A DNA stretch of 64,000 nt from an uncultured Buttiauxella sp. (GTDB lineage Bacteria; Pseudomonadota; Gammaproteobacteria; Enterobacterales; Enterobacteriaceae), in contig CAMLJN010000016.1 in assembly GCA_946480445.1 (NCBI GenBank), positions 30,423 to 94,422 on the forward strand, in the 5' to 3' direction. The notes beneath the pieces were generated by a model. The model made no database searches. It was not told the DNA's origin and worked only from the letters and a program-made list of their open reading frames with translations. How positions within the stretch are numbered: position 1 is the stretch's first letter; every line of letters begins with the position of its first letter. The position numbers and the translations under genes were made by a program. This document shows, one piece after another, positions 55,411 to 64,000 of this stretch.

Positions 55411-56304
55411 TTAACGCACGACATCCGCCAAAGCCTCTTCCAGATCGAAGTAGCGGAAGCCAAATCCTGAGTCCTCAAGCCGCTTAGGCAGCGCTCGCTG
55501 CCCGCCTAATACCAGCACCGCTGATTCTCCCATCATTAGCTTCACGGCCGTGGCAGGCGCACGCATAAAGGCCGGGCGATGAAGCGCCTGACCCAGGGCG
55601 TGAGAGAACTGTTCGTTGCGTACCGGGTAGGGCGAAACCATATTGAACGGGCCGCGCAGATCGTTGTTCAGTAGCCAGAGAATGCCGTTCACCATATCGT
55701 CGATGTGGATCCAGGCGAGATACTGGCGTCCTGTACCTATCGGGCCACCGAGCCCCAGTCTGAAGAGCGGCAGCAGTTTTGCCAGAATGCCGCCTTTAGG
55801 GGCCAGCACAACGCCGGTACGCAGCAGGCAGACCCGGGTACTATCGCTCTGCGCTCCGCAGGCGATTTGTTCCCAGCGCGCGCAAAGCTTATGGGTAAAT
55901 TCGTTGTGCGGCGGCTCATCTTCGGTGACCACAACTTCGCCCAAATCGCCATAGTAGCTGGTGGCCGAGCCGGAGATAAGCACGGAAGGCGGGGTCTGGC
56001 TGGCTTTAAACATCTCTACCAGGCGTTCGGTAACCTGCCAGCGGCTTTGGCAAAGGCGCTGTTTCTGCGCCTCCGTCCAGCGTTTATCCGCAATGGGCTC
56101 ACCTGCAAGGTTGATGACCGCATCAAAGCCGTCAAGGTTGGCATGGTCATTCAGCCCTTTCCATAGCCTGACGCGAGGATCGAGCTTAGGGCGGGTCGCA
56201 TCCGGGTCGCGGGTGACCACGGTGACATCGTGGCTCGTTTCCAGCAGGCGCGGAATAAGATGGCCGCCAATAAGTCCGCTACCGCCGGTAATCAGTATCT
56301 GCAT
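55411..56304 (-). CDS. yfcH: SDR39U1-family epimerase-like protein YfcH
   Basis: 297 residues, matching E. coli YfcH. The NAD(P)-binding motif is [40 protein letters not shown] and [13 protein letters not shown] are family signatures of the extended SDR/DUF1731 group. The C-terminus ([16 protein letters not shown]) is the DUF1731 domain. The substrate is not known. Followed upstream (gene order on minus strand) by folX. Confidence 0.93.
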   Translation of the reverse strand: MQILITGGSGLIGGHLIPRLLETSHDVTVVTRDPDATRPKLDPRVRLWKGLNDHANLDGFDAVINLAGEPIADKRWTEAQKQRLCQSRWQVTERLVEMFKASQTPPSVLISGSATSYYGDLGEVVVTEDEPPHNEFTHKLCARWEQIACGAQSDSTRVCLLRTGVVLAPKGGILAKLLPLFRLGLGGPIGTGRQYLAWIHIDDMVNGILWLLNNDLRGPFNMVSPYPVRNEQFSHALGQALHRPAFMRAPATAVKLMMGESAVLVLGGQRALPKRLEDSGFGFRYFDLEEALADVVR

Positions 56305-56326
56305 GCGCGTCTCCTGTCGGGTGCGC

Positions 56327-56695
56327 CTACCTTCGCCAACCCATGGTCATCGACACCGAGTCGGCATAACGCAGCGCGTGAAGTTTATCGATCTCTACTT
56401 CAGCATAAGACACCCAGGGATGATCGCATGCGATATCGAGCACATCCTGAGTTAATTTTTCCAGAAGAGAGAAACGGTTACTCTCAACCCACTGAATAAT
56501 TTTTTTTGTGATGGTCCGGTAGTTCAGGGCGTCGTTGATGTCTTCACTGGCGCGAGCGCGGTCGGCGGGGTAGTGAATAGTGACGTTAACCACGATGTCC
56601 TGCCGGTTGGCGATCTCTTCTTCCTTGATACCGATAAAGGTACGCAGGCGGAGATTTTTTATACGAATAATAGCGTCTGGCTGGGGGGATGACAT
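56327..56695 (-). CDS. folX: Dihydroneopterin triphosphate 2'-epimerase FolX
   Basis: 122 residues of the T-fold family, related to FolB. The motif [20 protein letters not shown] begins the core; [20 protein letters not shown] and [18 protein letters not shown] contain the pterin-binding Glu. It epimerises dihydroneopterin triphosphate to the monapterin form. The start at 56695 ([13 protein letters not shown]) is chosen over an upstream in-frame Met because it matches the family length of 120. Confidence 0.93.
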   Translation of the reverse strand: MSSPQPDAIIRIKNLRLRTFIGIKEEEIANRQDIVVNVTIHYPADRARASEDINDALNYRTITKKIIQWVESNRFSLLEKLTQDVLDIACDHPWVSYAEVEIDKLHALRYADSVSMTMGWRR

Positions 56696-56755
56696 TGCAG
56701 GTTTCCTCCGTGTATAGCTTCCCGCCACAGATTACACCACAGCGGGAAGATTTAG

Positions 56756-57538
<783 letters not shown>

Positions 57539-57592
57539 TTATCTCGCTTTTGTTCGCTATCATTGCGCCACCTATCATTAACAGAGGTGTGA

Positions 57593-58147
57593 ATGATGAA
57601 GCTGATGTTTGCCTCGGATATTCACGGTTCCCTGCCAGCTACTGAGAAGGTGCTGGCTATTTTTGCACGCAGCGGCGCGCAGTGGCTCGTGCTGCTGGGC
57701 GATTTGCTCAACCACGGGCCGCGCAATGCTCTGCCGGACGGCTACAATCCTGCTGCCGTTGCGGAAAAGCTCAATACCGTAGCGGATAAAATCATTGCGG
57801 TGCGCGGTAATTGCGACAGCGAAGTCGATCAGATGCTGCTGCATTTCCCTGTAACCGCGCCGTTTGCGCAAGTCCTCCTGCCCACTTCGCGATTATTTGT
57901 GACCCACGGTCATCTTTATCATCCGGAAAAATTACCGCCCTTAGCGGCAAACGATGTTCTGATTTTCGGCCATACTCATCTTCCCGTCGCGCAACGGCGC
58001 GAGGCGTTTTACTTCTTCAATCCGGGGTCGGTAAGCATTCCGAAAGGCGGTTTTGAAGCAAGCTATGGCATGCTGGATGATGGCGTTCTGACCGTTCGAG
58101 CACTGAATAACGATGGGGTTATTGCACAGGTGGACATTACCCCGTAA
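57593..58147 (+). CDS. yfcE: Metallophosphodiesterase YfcE
   Basis: 184 residues, same as E. coli YfcE. Calcineurin-like metal ligands are in MFASDIHGSLPA, LLGDLLNHGP, AVRGNCDSEVDQ, FVTHGHLYHP and IFGHTHLPVA. It hydrolyses artificial phosphodiesters with Mn2+; the natural substrate is unknown. The start could be 57593 or the next codon (ATGATG); AGAGGTG precedes. Confidence 0.95.
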   Translation: MMKLMFASDIHGSLPATEKVLAIFARSGAQWLVLLGDLLNHGPRNALPDGYNPAAVAEKLNTVADKIIAVRGNCDSEVDQMLLHFPVTAPFAQVLLPTSRLFVTHGHLYHPEKLPPLAANDVLIFGHTHLPVAQRREAFYFFNPGSVSIPKGGFEASYGMLDDGVLTVRALNNDGVIAQVDITP

Positions 58148-58206
58148 CTTACCGTTTGTTAAACCGATAACGCGCCGTAAGAGCGCCCTCAAGAGAAGGT
58201 TTCCCG

Positions 58207-58755
58207 ATGGTGGAACAGAATCATTTTGTTGGCACGGAATGGGTAGACATTGTCAATGAAGACAATGAAGTGATTGCACAAGCCAGCCGCGAGCAGATGC
58301 GCGCGCAGCGGTTACGCCATCGTGCGACTTATATTGTTGTTCATGACGGTATGGGTAAAATTCTGGTGCAGCGCCGCACCGAGTCCAAAGACTTCCTCCC
58401 GGGGATGCTCGATGCTACAGCGGGCGGCGTTGTGCAGTCCGACGAGCAGCTTCTGGATTCAGCACGGCGTGAGGCGGAAGAAGAGCTGGGCATCGCCGGT
58501 GTGCCTTTTGCCGAGCATGGTCAGTTCTATTTTGAAGATGAACACTGTCGGGTCTGGGGCGGGCTTTTTAGCTGCGTGTCCCACGGTCCGTTTGCGCTGC
58601 AGGAAGAAGAAGTCAGTGAAGTGTGCTGGATGTCGCCGGAAGACATTACCGCGCGCTGCGACGAGTTCACCCCGGATTCCCTGAAGGCGCTGGCGCTATG
58701 GATGACGCGTAACGCCAAGAACGAAAAGCAGTCTACGACCACCGAAGCTGAGTAA
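58207..58755 (+). CDS. yfcD: Nudix hydrolase YfcD
   Basis: 182 residues. The Nudix box is complete: [20 protein letters not shown] followed by LGI (pattern GX5EX7REUXEEXGU). The N-terminal part [20 protein letters not shown] resembles isopentenyl-diphosphate isomerase-type Nudix proteins. The natural substrate is unknown. It follows yfcE by 59 bases and ends at the composite repeat element. In E. coli yfcC separates it from pta; that gene is missing here. Confidence 0.94.
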   Translation: MVEQNHFVGTEWVDIVNEDNEVIAQASREQMRAQRLRHRATYIVVHDGMGKILVQRRTESKDFLPGMLDATAGGVVQSDEQLLDSARREAEEELGIAGVPFAEHGQFYFEDEHCRVWGGLFSCVSHGPFALQEEEVSEVCWMSPEDITARCDEFTPDSLKALALWMTRNAKNEKQSTTTEAE

Positions 58756-58789
58756 GCCACTCTGGTTTTCGATGAGTTAAAAATAGTGC

Positions 58790-58983
58790 AAAAAAAAGGC
58801 CGCAATCAATGCGGCCTCAGACAGATAACAAACCTCATCTTCTCGCAGAACGAGCAGATAACTCCCAATAAAAAACAAGGAAAATCAATTCGTTGATTTT
58901 CGGCAGCTTATCACAAAGAAGGAAAAACCCCGTTTTTCCTTTTTTTTCTGCAACTTAAGGCCGCACTCAATGCGGCCTTTTTG
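58790..58983. repeat. Composite intergenic hairpin element, copy 2 (inverted relative to copy 1)
   Basis: This occupies most of the gap between convergent yfcD and pta. Modules in plus-strand order: A-run plus GGCCGCAATCAATGCGGCC (58798-58816), CTCATCTTCTCGCAG (58833-58847), GAAAATCAA-TTCG-TTGATTTTC (58880-58901), ACAAAGAAGGAAAAA...TTTTTCC (58913-58939), and GGCCGCACTCAATGCGGCC plus T-run (58959-58983). Read on the other strand this reproduces the order and much of the sequence of 29615-29799, including CCGAAAATCAACG and CTGCGAGAAGATGAG. Both ends are intrinsic terminators facing outward. Confidence 0.75.
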
Positions 58984-58995
58984 CTTTCTGTCGGT

Positions 58996-61137
58996 TTAGC
59001 CTTGCTGGGAAGACTGGATCGCCGTCAGGGCGATGGTGTAGACGATATCGTCCACCAGTGCGCCACGGGACAGGTCGTTAACCGGCTTACGCATACCCTG
59101 CAGCATTGGCCCGATGGAGATCAGGTCCGCAGAGCGCTGTACCGCTTTATAAGTGGTGTTACCGGTGTTCAGGTCAGGGAAGATGAACACCGTTGCACGA
59201 CCTGCAACAGGGGAGTTAGGTGCCTTGGATTTCGCTACGTCGGCCATAACCGCTGCGTCATACTGCAGTGGGCCGTCGATAACCAGATCCGGGCGTTTTT
59301 CCTGCGCAATACGGGTTGCTTCGCGAACTTTCTCAACGTCGCTACCTGCACCCGAGGTGCCGGTGGAGTAGGAAAGCATCGCTACGCGCGGTTCGATGCC
59401 GAATGCAGTCGCAGAATCTGCGGACTGAATGGCGATCTCTGCCAGCTGCTCTGCGGTTGGATCCGGATTGATCGCGCAGTCGCCGTAAACATAAACCTGT
59501 TCAGGCAGCAGCATGAAGAACACGGAAGAAACCAGCGAGCTGCCCGGAGCCGTTTTGATCAGCTGCAACGGTGGACGGATGGTGTTTGCCGTGGTGTGAA
59601 CCGCACCGGAAACCAGACCGTCAACTTCGTCCTGTTCCAGCATCAGGGTGCCGAGAACGACGTTGTCTTCCAGCTGCTCACGGGCAACCGCTTCGGTCAT
59701 GCCTTTGCTCTTACGCAGCTCAACCAGACGAGCAACATAGCTTTCGCGAACCACTTCCGGATCGACGATTTCAATGCCTGCGCCCAGCTCAACGCCCTGC
59801 GCCGCAGCAACACGGGTGATTTCATCCGGGTTACCCAGCAGCACACAGGTCGCGATACCGCGTTCAGCACAGATAGCGGCTGCTTTCACGGTACGCGGCT
59901 CGTCGCCTTCTGGCAACACGACGCGTTTACCGGCTTTACGAGCCAGCTCGGTCAGCTGGTAGCGGAATGCCGGAGGAGACAGACGACGGCTACGCTCGGA
60001 GGTGGCGGTCAGGGATTCGATCCAGTTTGCGTCGATGTGGCTGGCCACATATTCCTGCACTTTTTCGATACGCTGATGGTCGTCGGTTGGGACTTCCAGG
60101 TTGAAGCTTTGCAGGCTCAGAGAGGTCTGCCAGGTATTGGTGTTGACCATAAACAGCGGCAGGCCGGTGGCGAACGCACGCTCGCACAGTTTGCTGATGC
60201 GTGGGTCCATCTCGTAGCCGCCGGTCAGCAGGATGGCGCCGATCTCAACGCCGTTCATCGCGGCAAGACAGGCGGCAACCAGCACGTCAGGACGGTCTGC
60301 GGAAGTGACCAGCAGAGAACCTGGGCGGAAGTGCTCCAGCATGTGCGGGATACTGCGCGCGCAGAAGGTAACGGACTTCACGCGACGGGTATTGATGTCG
60401 CCTTCGTTAATGATGGTGGCGTCCAGGTGGCGAGCCATGTCGATTGCACGAGTGGCAATCAGATCGAAGCTCCACGGCACGCAGCCCAGCACCGGCAGCG
60501 GGCTGTCGGCAAACAGCGCTTTTGGATCGATGTTGGCGATGTTCGCTTTGGTGGAATCATCAAAAATCTCGGACAGGTCCGGACGGGTACGACCTTGCTC
60601 ATCAACCGGGGCATTCAGTTTGTTAATGATAACGCCGGTGATGTTGGTGTTTTTGCTGCCGCCGAAGCTGCTGCGCGCCAGCTCAATGCGCTCTTTCATC
60701 TGCTCCGGGGAGTTGTTGCCCAGAGACATTACGAAGACGATTTCAGCGTTCAGCGTTTTGGCGATTTCATAGTTCAGGGACTGCGCGAACTGATGTTTAC
60801 GCGTCGGCACCAGACCTTCCACCAGCACGACTTCAGCATCTTTGCTGTTTGCGTGATAGTTGGCAATGATCTCTTCCATCAGCACGTCTTGCTGGTTGCT
60901 GGACAGCAGCGTTTCAACGTGGCTCATGTGCAGCGGTTCAGCCGCAGGGATGGTGGAATTAGCACGAACGATGCTGGTTGTCTGGTCTGGCGTATCGCCA
61001 CCGGTACGCGGCTGGGCGATAGGCTTGAACACGCTGAGGCGAACGCCTTTTTGTTCCATCGCGCGGATCACACCGAGGCTGACGCTAGTCAGGCCAACGC
61101 TGGTTCCGGTAGGGATCAACATAATAGTACGGGACAC
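58996..61137 (-). CDS. pta: Phosphate acetyltransferase Pta
   Basis: 713 residues with three domains. The N-terminal CobB/BioD-like P-loop domain reads [20 protein letters not shown], a middle DRTGG domain includes [20 protein letters not shown], and the C-terminal catalytic PTA_PTB domain (from about 390) has [20 protein letters not shown] and [20 protein letters not shown]. It interconverts acetyl-CoA and acetyl phosphate. GTG start at 61137 (VSRTIML), behind GAAAGAGGATATACC. It follows ackA by 83 bases on the same strand. Confidence 0.96.
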   Translation of the reverse strand: MSRTIMLIPTGTSVGLTSVSLGVIRAMEQKGVRLSVFKPIAQPRTGGDTPDQTTSIVRANSTIPAAEPLHMSHVETLLSSNQQDVLMEEIIANYHANSKDAEVVLVEGLVPTRKHQFAQSLNYEIAKTLNAEIVFVMSLGNNSPEQMKERIELARSSFGGSKNTNITGVIINKLNAPVDEQGRTRPDLSEIFDDSTKANIANIDPKALFADSPLPVLGCVPWSFDLIATRAIDMARHLDATIINEGDINTRRVKSVTFCARSIPHMLEHFRPGSLLVTSADRPDVLVAACLAAMNGVEIGAILLTGGYEMDPRISKLCERAFATGLPLFMVNTNTWQTSLSLQSFNLEVPTDDHQRIEKVQEYVASHIDANWIESLTATSERSRRLSPPAFRYQLTELARKAGKRVVLPEGDEPRTVKAAAICAERGIATCVLLGNPDEITRVAAAQGVELGAGIEIVDPEVVRESYVARLVELRKSKGMTEAVAREQLEDNVVLGTLMLEQDEVDGLVSGAVHTTANTIRPPLQLIKTAPGSSLVSSVFFMLLPEQVYVYGDCAINPDPTAEQLAEIAIQSADSATAFGIEPRVAMLSYSTGTSGAGSDVEKVREATRIAQEKRPDLVIDGPLQYDAAVMADVAKSKAPNSPVAGRATVFIFPDLNTGNTTYKAVQRSADLISIGPMLQGMRKPVNDLSRGALVDDIVYTIALTAIQSSQQG

Positions 61138-61192
61138 GGTATATCCTCTTTCGTTTTCGCAAGTCATGGCTTGCGAGACTCAGAAAACAACA

Positions 61193-61212
61193 CCGCCAGC
61201 GAAGGCTGGCGG
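61193..61212 (-). promoter_or_regulatory. Hairpin between ackA and pta
   Basis: CCGCCAGC-GAAG-GCTGGCGG is an 8-bp perfect stem just after the ackA stop; a second inverted repeat TCGCAAG/CTTGCGA lies at 61157-61176 closer to pta. Neither has a T-run, so they probably act as mRNA-processing or attenuation structures in the ackA-pta transcript. Confidence 0.5.
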
Positions 61213-61220
61213 CGGGAGAA

Positions 61221-62423
61221 TCAGGCAGTCAGGCGGAAGGCATCCTGAGCGATAACCAGCTCTTCGTTGGTGGTGATGACCACCGCCGGGCGGGTACCCT
61301 CTTTGTTGATGAAGCCGGATTTGCCAAAACGAGCGGCCAGGTTGCGTTCGTGGTCAACTTCAAAGCCCAGAACACCCAGTTTGCCCAGAGACAGTTCACG
61401 TACCATCGCGGCGTTTTCACCGATACCACCGGTGAAGACAACGGCATCCAGACGACCTTCCATCAGCGCCGTGTAGGAGCCGATGTATTTTGCCAGACGG
61501 TGGCAATAAACATCCATTGCGCGTTTAGCGTCTGCTTTGGTTTCGTAGTTGTCTTCAACATAACGGCAGTCGCTGGTGACTTCGGTCAGACCCAGCAGGC
61601 CGGACTCTTTGGTCAGCATTTTGTTGATGTCATCAACGCTCATGCCCAGGGTGTCATGCAGATGGAAGATGATAGCCGGATCGATGTCACCGGAACGGGT
61701 GCCCATTACCAGACCTTCCAGCGGGGTCAGACCCATGGAGGTATCAACACATTTGCCGTTACGGATGGCAGAAACAGAGCCGCCGTTGCCCAGGTGGCAG
61801 GTGATGATGTTCACGTCTTCCACAGGTTTGTTCAGCATTTTTGCTGCTTCCTGGGTAACGTAGAAGTGGCTGGTACCGTGTGCGCCGTAGCGACGAACGC
61901 CGTGCTCTTTGTACAGTTTGTACGGCAGGGCGTAGAGGTAAGACTCTTCAGGCATGGTCTGGTGGAACGCGGTGTCGAACACGGCCACGTTTTTATCCGC
62001 CAGTTTAGGGAAGGATTTCAGCGCTTCGGCGATACCGATCAGGTGCGCCGGGTTATGCAGCGGTGCAAAAGAGGCTGAATCTTTGATACCCTGAATCACA
62101 GAGTCGTCGATAACAACGGAGCTGGTGTATTTCTCGCCGCCGTGAACAATACGGTGGCCGATTGCGGTCAGCTGCTCGGACAACTCTGGTTTTTGTGCCA
62201 GAATGGTATTAACCATATAGTTAAGAGCTTCGCTGTGAGCGGCGCCTGCACCCAAAGCCGCTTCTTGTTTACCGCCATCCATTTTCCACTTGATACGTGC
62301 TTCAGGAAGATGGAAACATTCGGCTAAACCAGAAAGGTACTCGTCACCGTTTACCGCATCAATGATGGCGAATTTCAGTGAAGAGCTACCGCAGTTCAGA
62401 ACCAGTACTAACTTACTCGACAT
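61221..62423 (-). CDS. ackA: Acetate kinase AckA
   Basis: 400 residues, same as E. coli. Acetokinase signature 1 is [16 protein letters not shown]; the later motifs are [20 protein letters not shown] (phosphate-binding loop) and [14 protein letters not shown]. It makes ATP and acetate from acetyl phosphate in overflow and fermentative metabolism, paired with Pta. Confidence 0.97.
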   Translation of the reverse strand: MSSKLVLVLNCGSSSLKFAIIDAVNGDEYLSGLAECFHLPEARIKWKMDGGKQEAALGAGAAHSEALNYMVNTILAQKPELSEQLTAIGHRIVHGGEKYTSSVVIDDSVIQGIKDSASFAPLHNPAHLIGIAEALKSFPKLADKNVAVFDTAFHQTMPEESYLYALPYKLYKEHGVRRYGAHGTSHFYVTQEAAKMLNKPVEDVNIITCHLGNGGSVSAIRNGKCVDTSMGLTPLEGLVMGTRSGDIDPAIIFHLHDTLGMSVDDINKMLTKESGLLGLTEVTSDCRYVEDNYETKADAKRAMDVYCHRLAKYIGSYTALMEGRLDAVVFTGGIGENAAMVRELSLGKLGVLGFEVDHERNLAARFGKSGFINKEGTRPAVVITTNEELVIAQDAFRLTA

Positions 62424-62758
62424 GGAAGTACCTACTTTTACGTGGCTAAAAAAAGGTCAGATAGTCTCTCAGCGTAGCGCATGATGAGGCTGACATTTAT
62501 GATTAACGTCATGCCAGAAGCGAAAAATTGGCATGGCGAATAAAAACTCTTGAATTTACGCCCTATTGCGCGAGAAAAGTCGGCAAAGGCGAAATGAGTG
62601 ATGATTTTACGATCGGCCGTTTTGGCTCTAAGACCGTTAAAAACGGGCACAGGATACCTTCCAGGGCCCGTAAAGACAAAATATTTTGAACCCTGTCATT
62701 TAGAGTTGTTGTTTTACACGATTATTTTATTTTTTATATGTGAAGTTGAGGTAAAGCC
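62424..62758. promoter_or_regulatory. Divergent ackA/yfbV control region (335 bp, no gene)
   Basis: This gap must hold the ackA(-) and yfbV(+) promoters. Visible structure is ACGGGC...GCCCGT (62643-62671), an inverted repeat beside ACCGTTAAAAACGG (62634-62647), and an AT-rich stretch at 62710-62745 just before the yfbV ribosome site (GAGGTAAAG). No confident operator for FNR or ArcA was recognised. Confidence 0.4.
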
Positions 62759-63214
62759 ATGTCGACACCCCAGAATAGCCACGTAAGCTGGTTGAGTTTG
62801 TTCGGTCGAGGGCAGCATTACTCAAAAACCTGGCCCGTTGATAAGCGCCTTGCGCCTGTTTTCGTTGAAAACCGCGTGATACGCGCCACTCGCTTTGCGA
62901 TCCGCTTTATGCCTCCACTTGCCGTTTTCACCCTGACCTGGCAGATCGCCCTTGGCGGTCAGCTTGGCCCCGCCGTTGCTACCGCGCTTTTCGCCTGTAG
63001 CCTGCCGATGCAGGGGCTATGGTGGTTGGGCAAGCGTTCCGTGACGCCTTTACCGCCCACGCTGCTGAACTGGTTCTATGAAGTGCGCGGCAAATTACAG
63101 GAATCGGGGCAGGCGCTGGCGCCCGTTGAGGGCAAACCGAACTATCAGGCGCTGGCCGACGTGCTGAAGCGAGCTTTTAAGCAGCTGGATAAAACTTTCC
63201 TGGATGATTTGTAA
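62759..63214 (+). CDS. yfbV: UPF0208 membrane protein YfbV (terminus macrodomain insulation)
   Basis: 151 residues matching E. coli YfbV. Two membrane helices are visible ([20 protein letters not shown] and [19 protein letters not shown]), with a cytoplasmic C-terminal part ([40 protein letters not shown]). In E. coli YfbV limits the spreading of MatP-dependent constraints outside the terminus macrodomain. Divergent from ackA. Confidence 0.93.
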   Translation: MSTPQNSHVSWLSLFGRGQHYSKTWPVDKRLAPVFVENRVIRATRFAIRFMPPLAVFTLTWQIALGGQLGPAVATALFACSLPMQGLWWLGKRSVTPLPPTLLNWFYEVRGKLQESGQALAPVEGKPNYQALADVLKRAFKQLDKTFLDDL

Positions 63215-63256
63215 AACAGGGGCCGTTACGCATATAAAGGAAGGCATACTTTTTAG

Positions 63257-63784
<528 letters not shown>

Positions 63785-63797
63785 GGGGGCAAGCGTG

Positions 63798-64000
63798 GTG
63801 AAGTGTAAAGGGTTCTTGTTTGATTTAGATGGGACGCTGGTCGATTCTCTGCCAGCGGTGGAACGCGCATGGATAAACTGGGCGAAGCGCTTTGCTATTT
63901 CTCCTGAAGAAGTGCTGGGCTTTATCCACGGCAAGCAGGCAATCACTTCACTGCGTCACTTTATGGCGGGCGCACCCGAAGATGAGATTCAGCAGGAGTT
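63798..64000 (+). CDS. yfbT: HAD-family hexitol/sugar phosphatase YfbT (HxpA), 3' end cut by window edge
   Basis: Only the first 67 codons are present. The HAD nucleophile motif is GFLFDLDGTLVDSLPAVERA, and FIHGKQAITSLRHFMAG matches E. coli YfbT closely. The family dephosphorylates hexitol and other sugar phosphates. GTG at 63798 (VKCKGF, matching E. coli MRCKGF) is chosen, with GAGGGGG upstream; a GTG directly before it at 63795 is an alternative. Confidence 0.92.
   Translation, partial: MKCKGFLFDLDGTLVDSLPAVERAWINWAKRFAISPEEVLGFIHGKQAITSLRHFMAGAPEDEIQQE

Noticed and set aside
58981..61248. A 755-codon open frame on the plus strand opposite pta and the end of ackA
   Set aside because: It is the mirror of the pta reading frame (high GC third positions on the other strand), has no recognisable domain, and runs through the terminators and the ackA-pta junction; pta on the minus strand is certain.
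61350..62078. A 242-codon plus-strand frame opposite ackA
   Set aside because: Antisense shadow of acetate kinase, no domain signature and no ribosome-binding site.

Overview
The window is chromosomal DNA from a member of the Enterobacteriaceae (Enterobacter/Lelliottia/Kosakonia/Cedecea-like, not Escherichia coli). From about 14.7 kb to the end, gene content and order follow the 50-53 minute region of E. coli read from argW/yfdC towards yfbT: argW-yfdC, mlaA-fadL-yfcZ-fadIJ-sixA, smrB/prmB-aroC-mepA-yfcA-epmC-yfcL-mnmC, fabB-yfcJ-flk-pdxB-usg-truA-dedA-accD-folC-dedD-cvpA-purF-ubiX, argT-hisJQMP, yfcH-folX-yfcF-yfcE-yfcD, pta-ackA, yfbV-yfbU-yfbT. From memory of the E. coli K-12 map, yfcG, yfcC and rpnB (yfcI) are missing at their usual places. 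A complete cytochrome c maturation operon (ccmABCDEFGH) lies between yfdC and mlaA, whereas in E. coli it is linked to nap.

The first 13.7 kb is the unusual part. It is a co-directional set of 13 genes that starts before the window edge. It encodes a discrete type II fatty-acid/polyketide-like machine: a hot-dog dehydratase, an acyl carrier protein, a folate-type GcvT-like enzyme, a ketosynthase fused to a chain-length-factor-like domain, a second divergent ketosynthase and a malonyl-CoA:ACP transacylase. Interleaved is an apparent envelope delivery route: a LolD-like ATPase, an FtsX/LolE-like permease, a periplasmic helical-repeat protein, a LolA-like periplasmic carrier and an outer-membrane beta-barrel. 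Two members have no recognised family. The simplest reading is that the cluster makes an acyl or polyketide product and moves it to the outer membrane. No ketoreductase or starter-activating enzyme is visible; they may lie upstream. The cluster looks AT-richer than the core genes. It is followed by a frameshifted winged-helix remnant, yaiL, and the 3' side of the argW tRNA gene, a common integration site, so an acquired island is plausible but not proven.

Core-region regulation is readable in several places: a FadR-like pair upstream of fadL, a FadR-like site before fadI, adjacent FadR and FabR sites before fabB, a PurR box before cvpA-purF, and an NtrC-like palindrome with a sigma-54 promoter before argT. 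fadL carries a 2-base insertion that breaks its frame.

Two structural observations stand out. A composite intergenic element of about 190 bp, made of four inverted repeats, occurs twice in opposite orientation (about 29.6-29.8 kb and 58.8-59.0 kb), each time between convergent genes. A family of CTCTCCC/GGGAGAGG hairpins recurs in at least five intergenic gaps. No insertion sequence, integrase or CRISPR array was seen.
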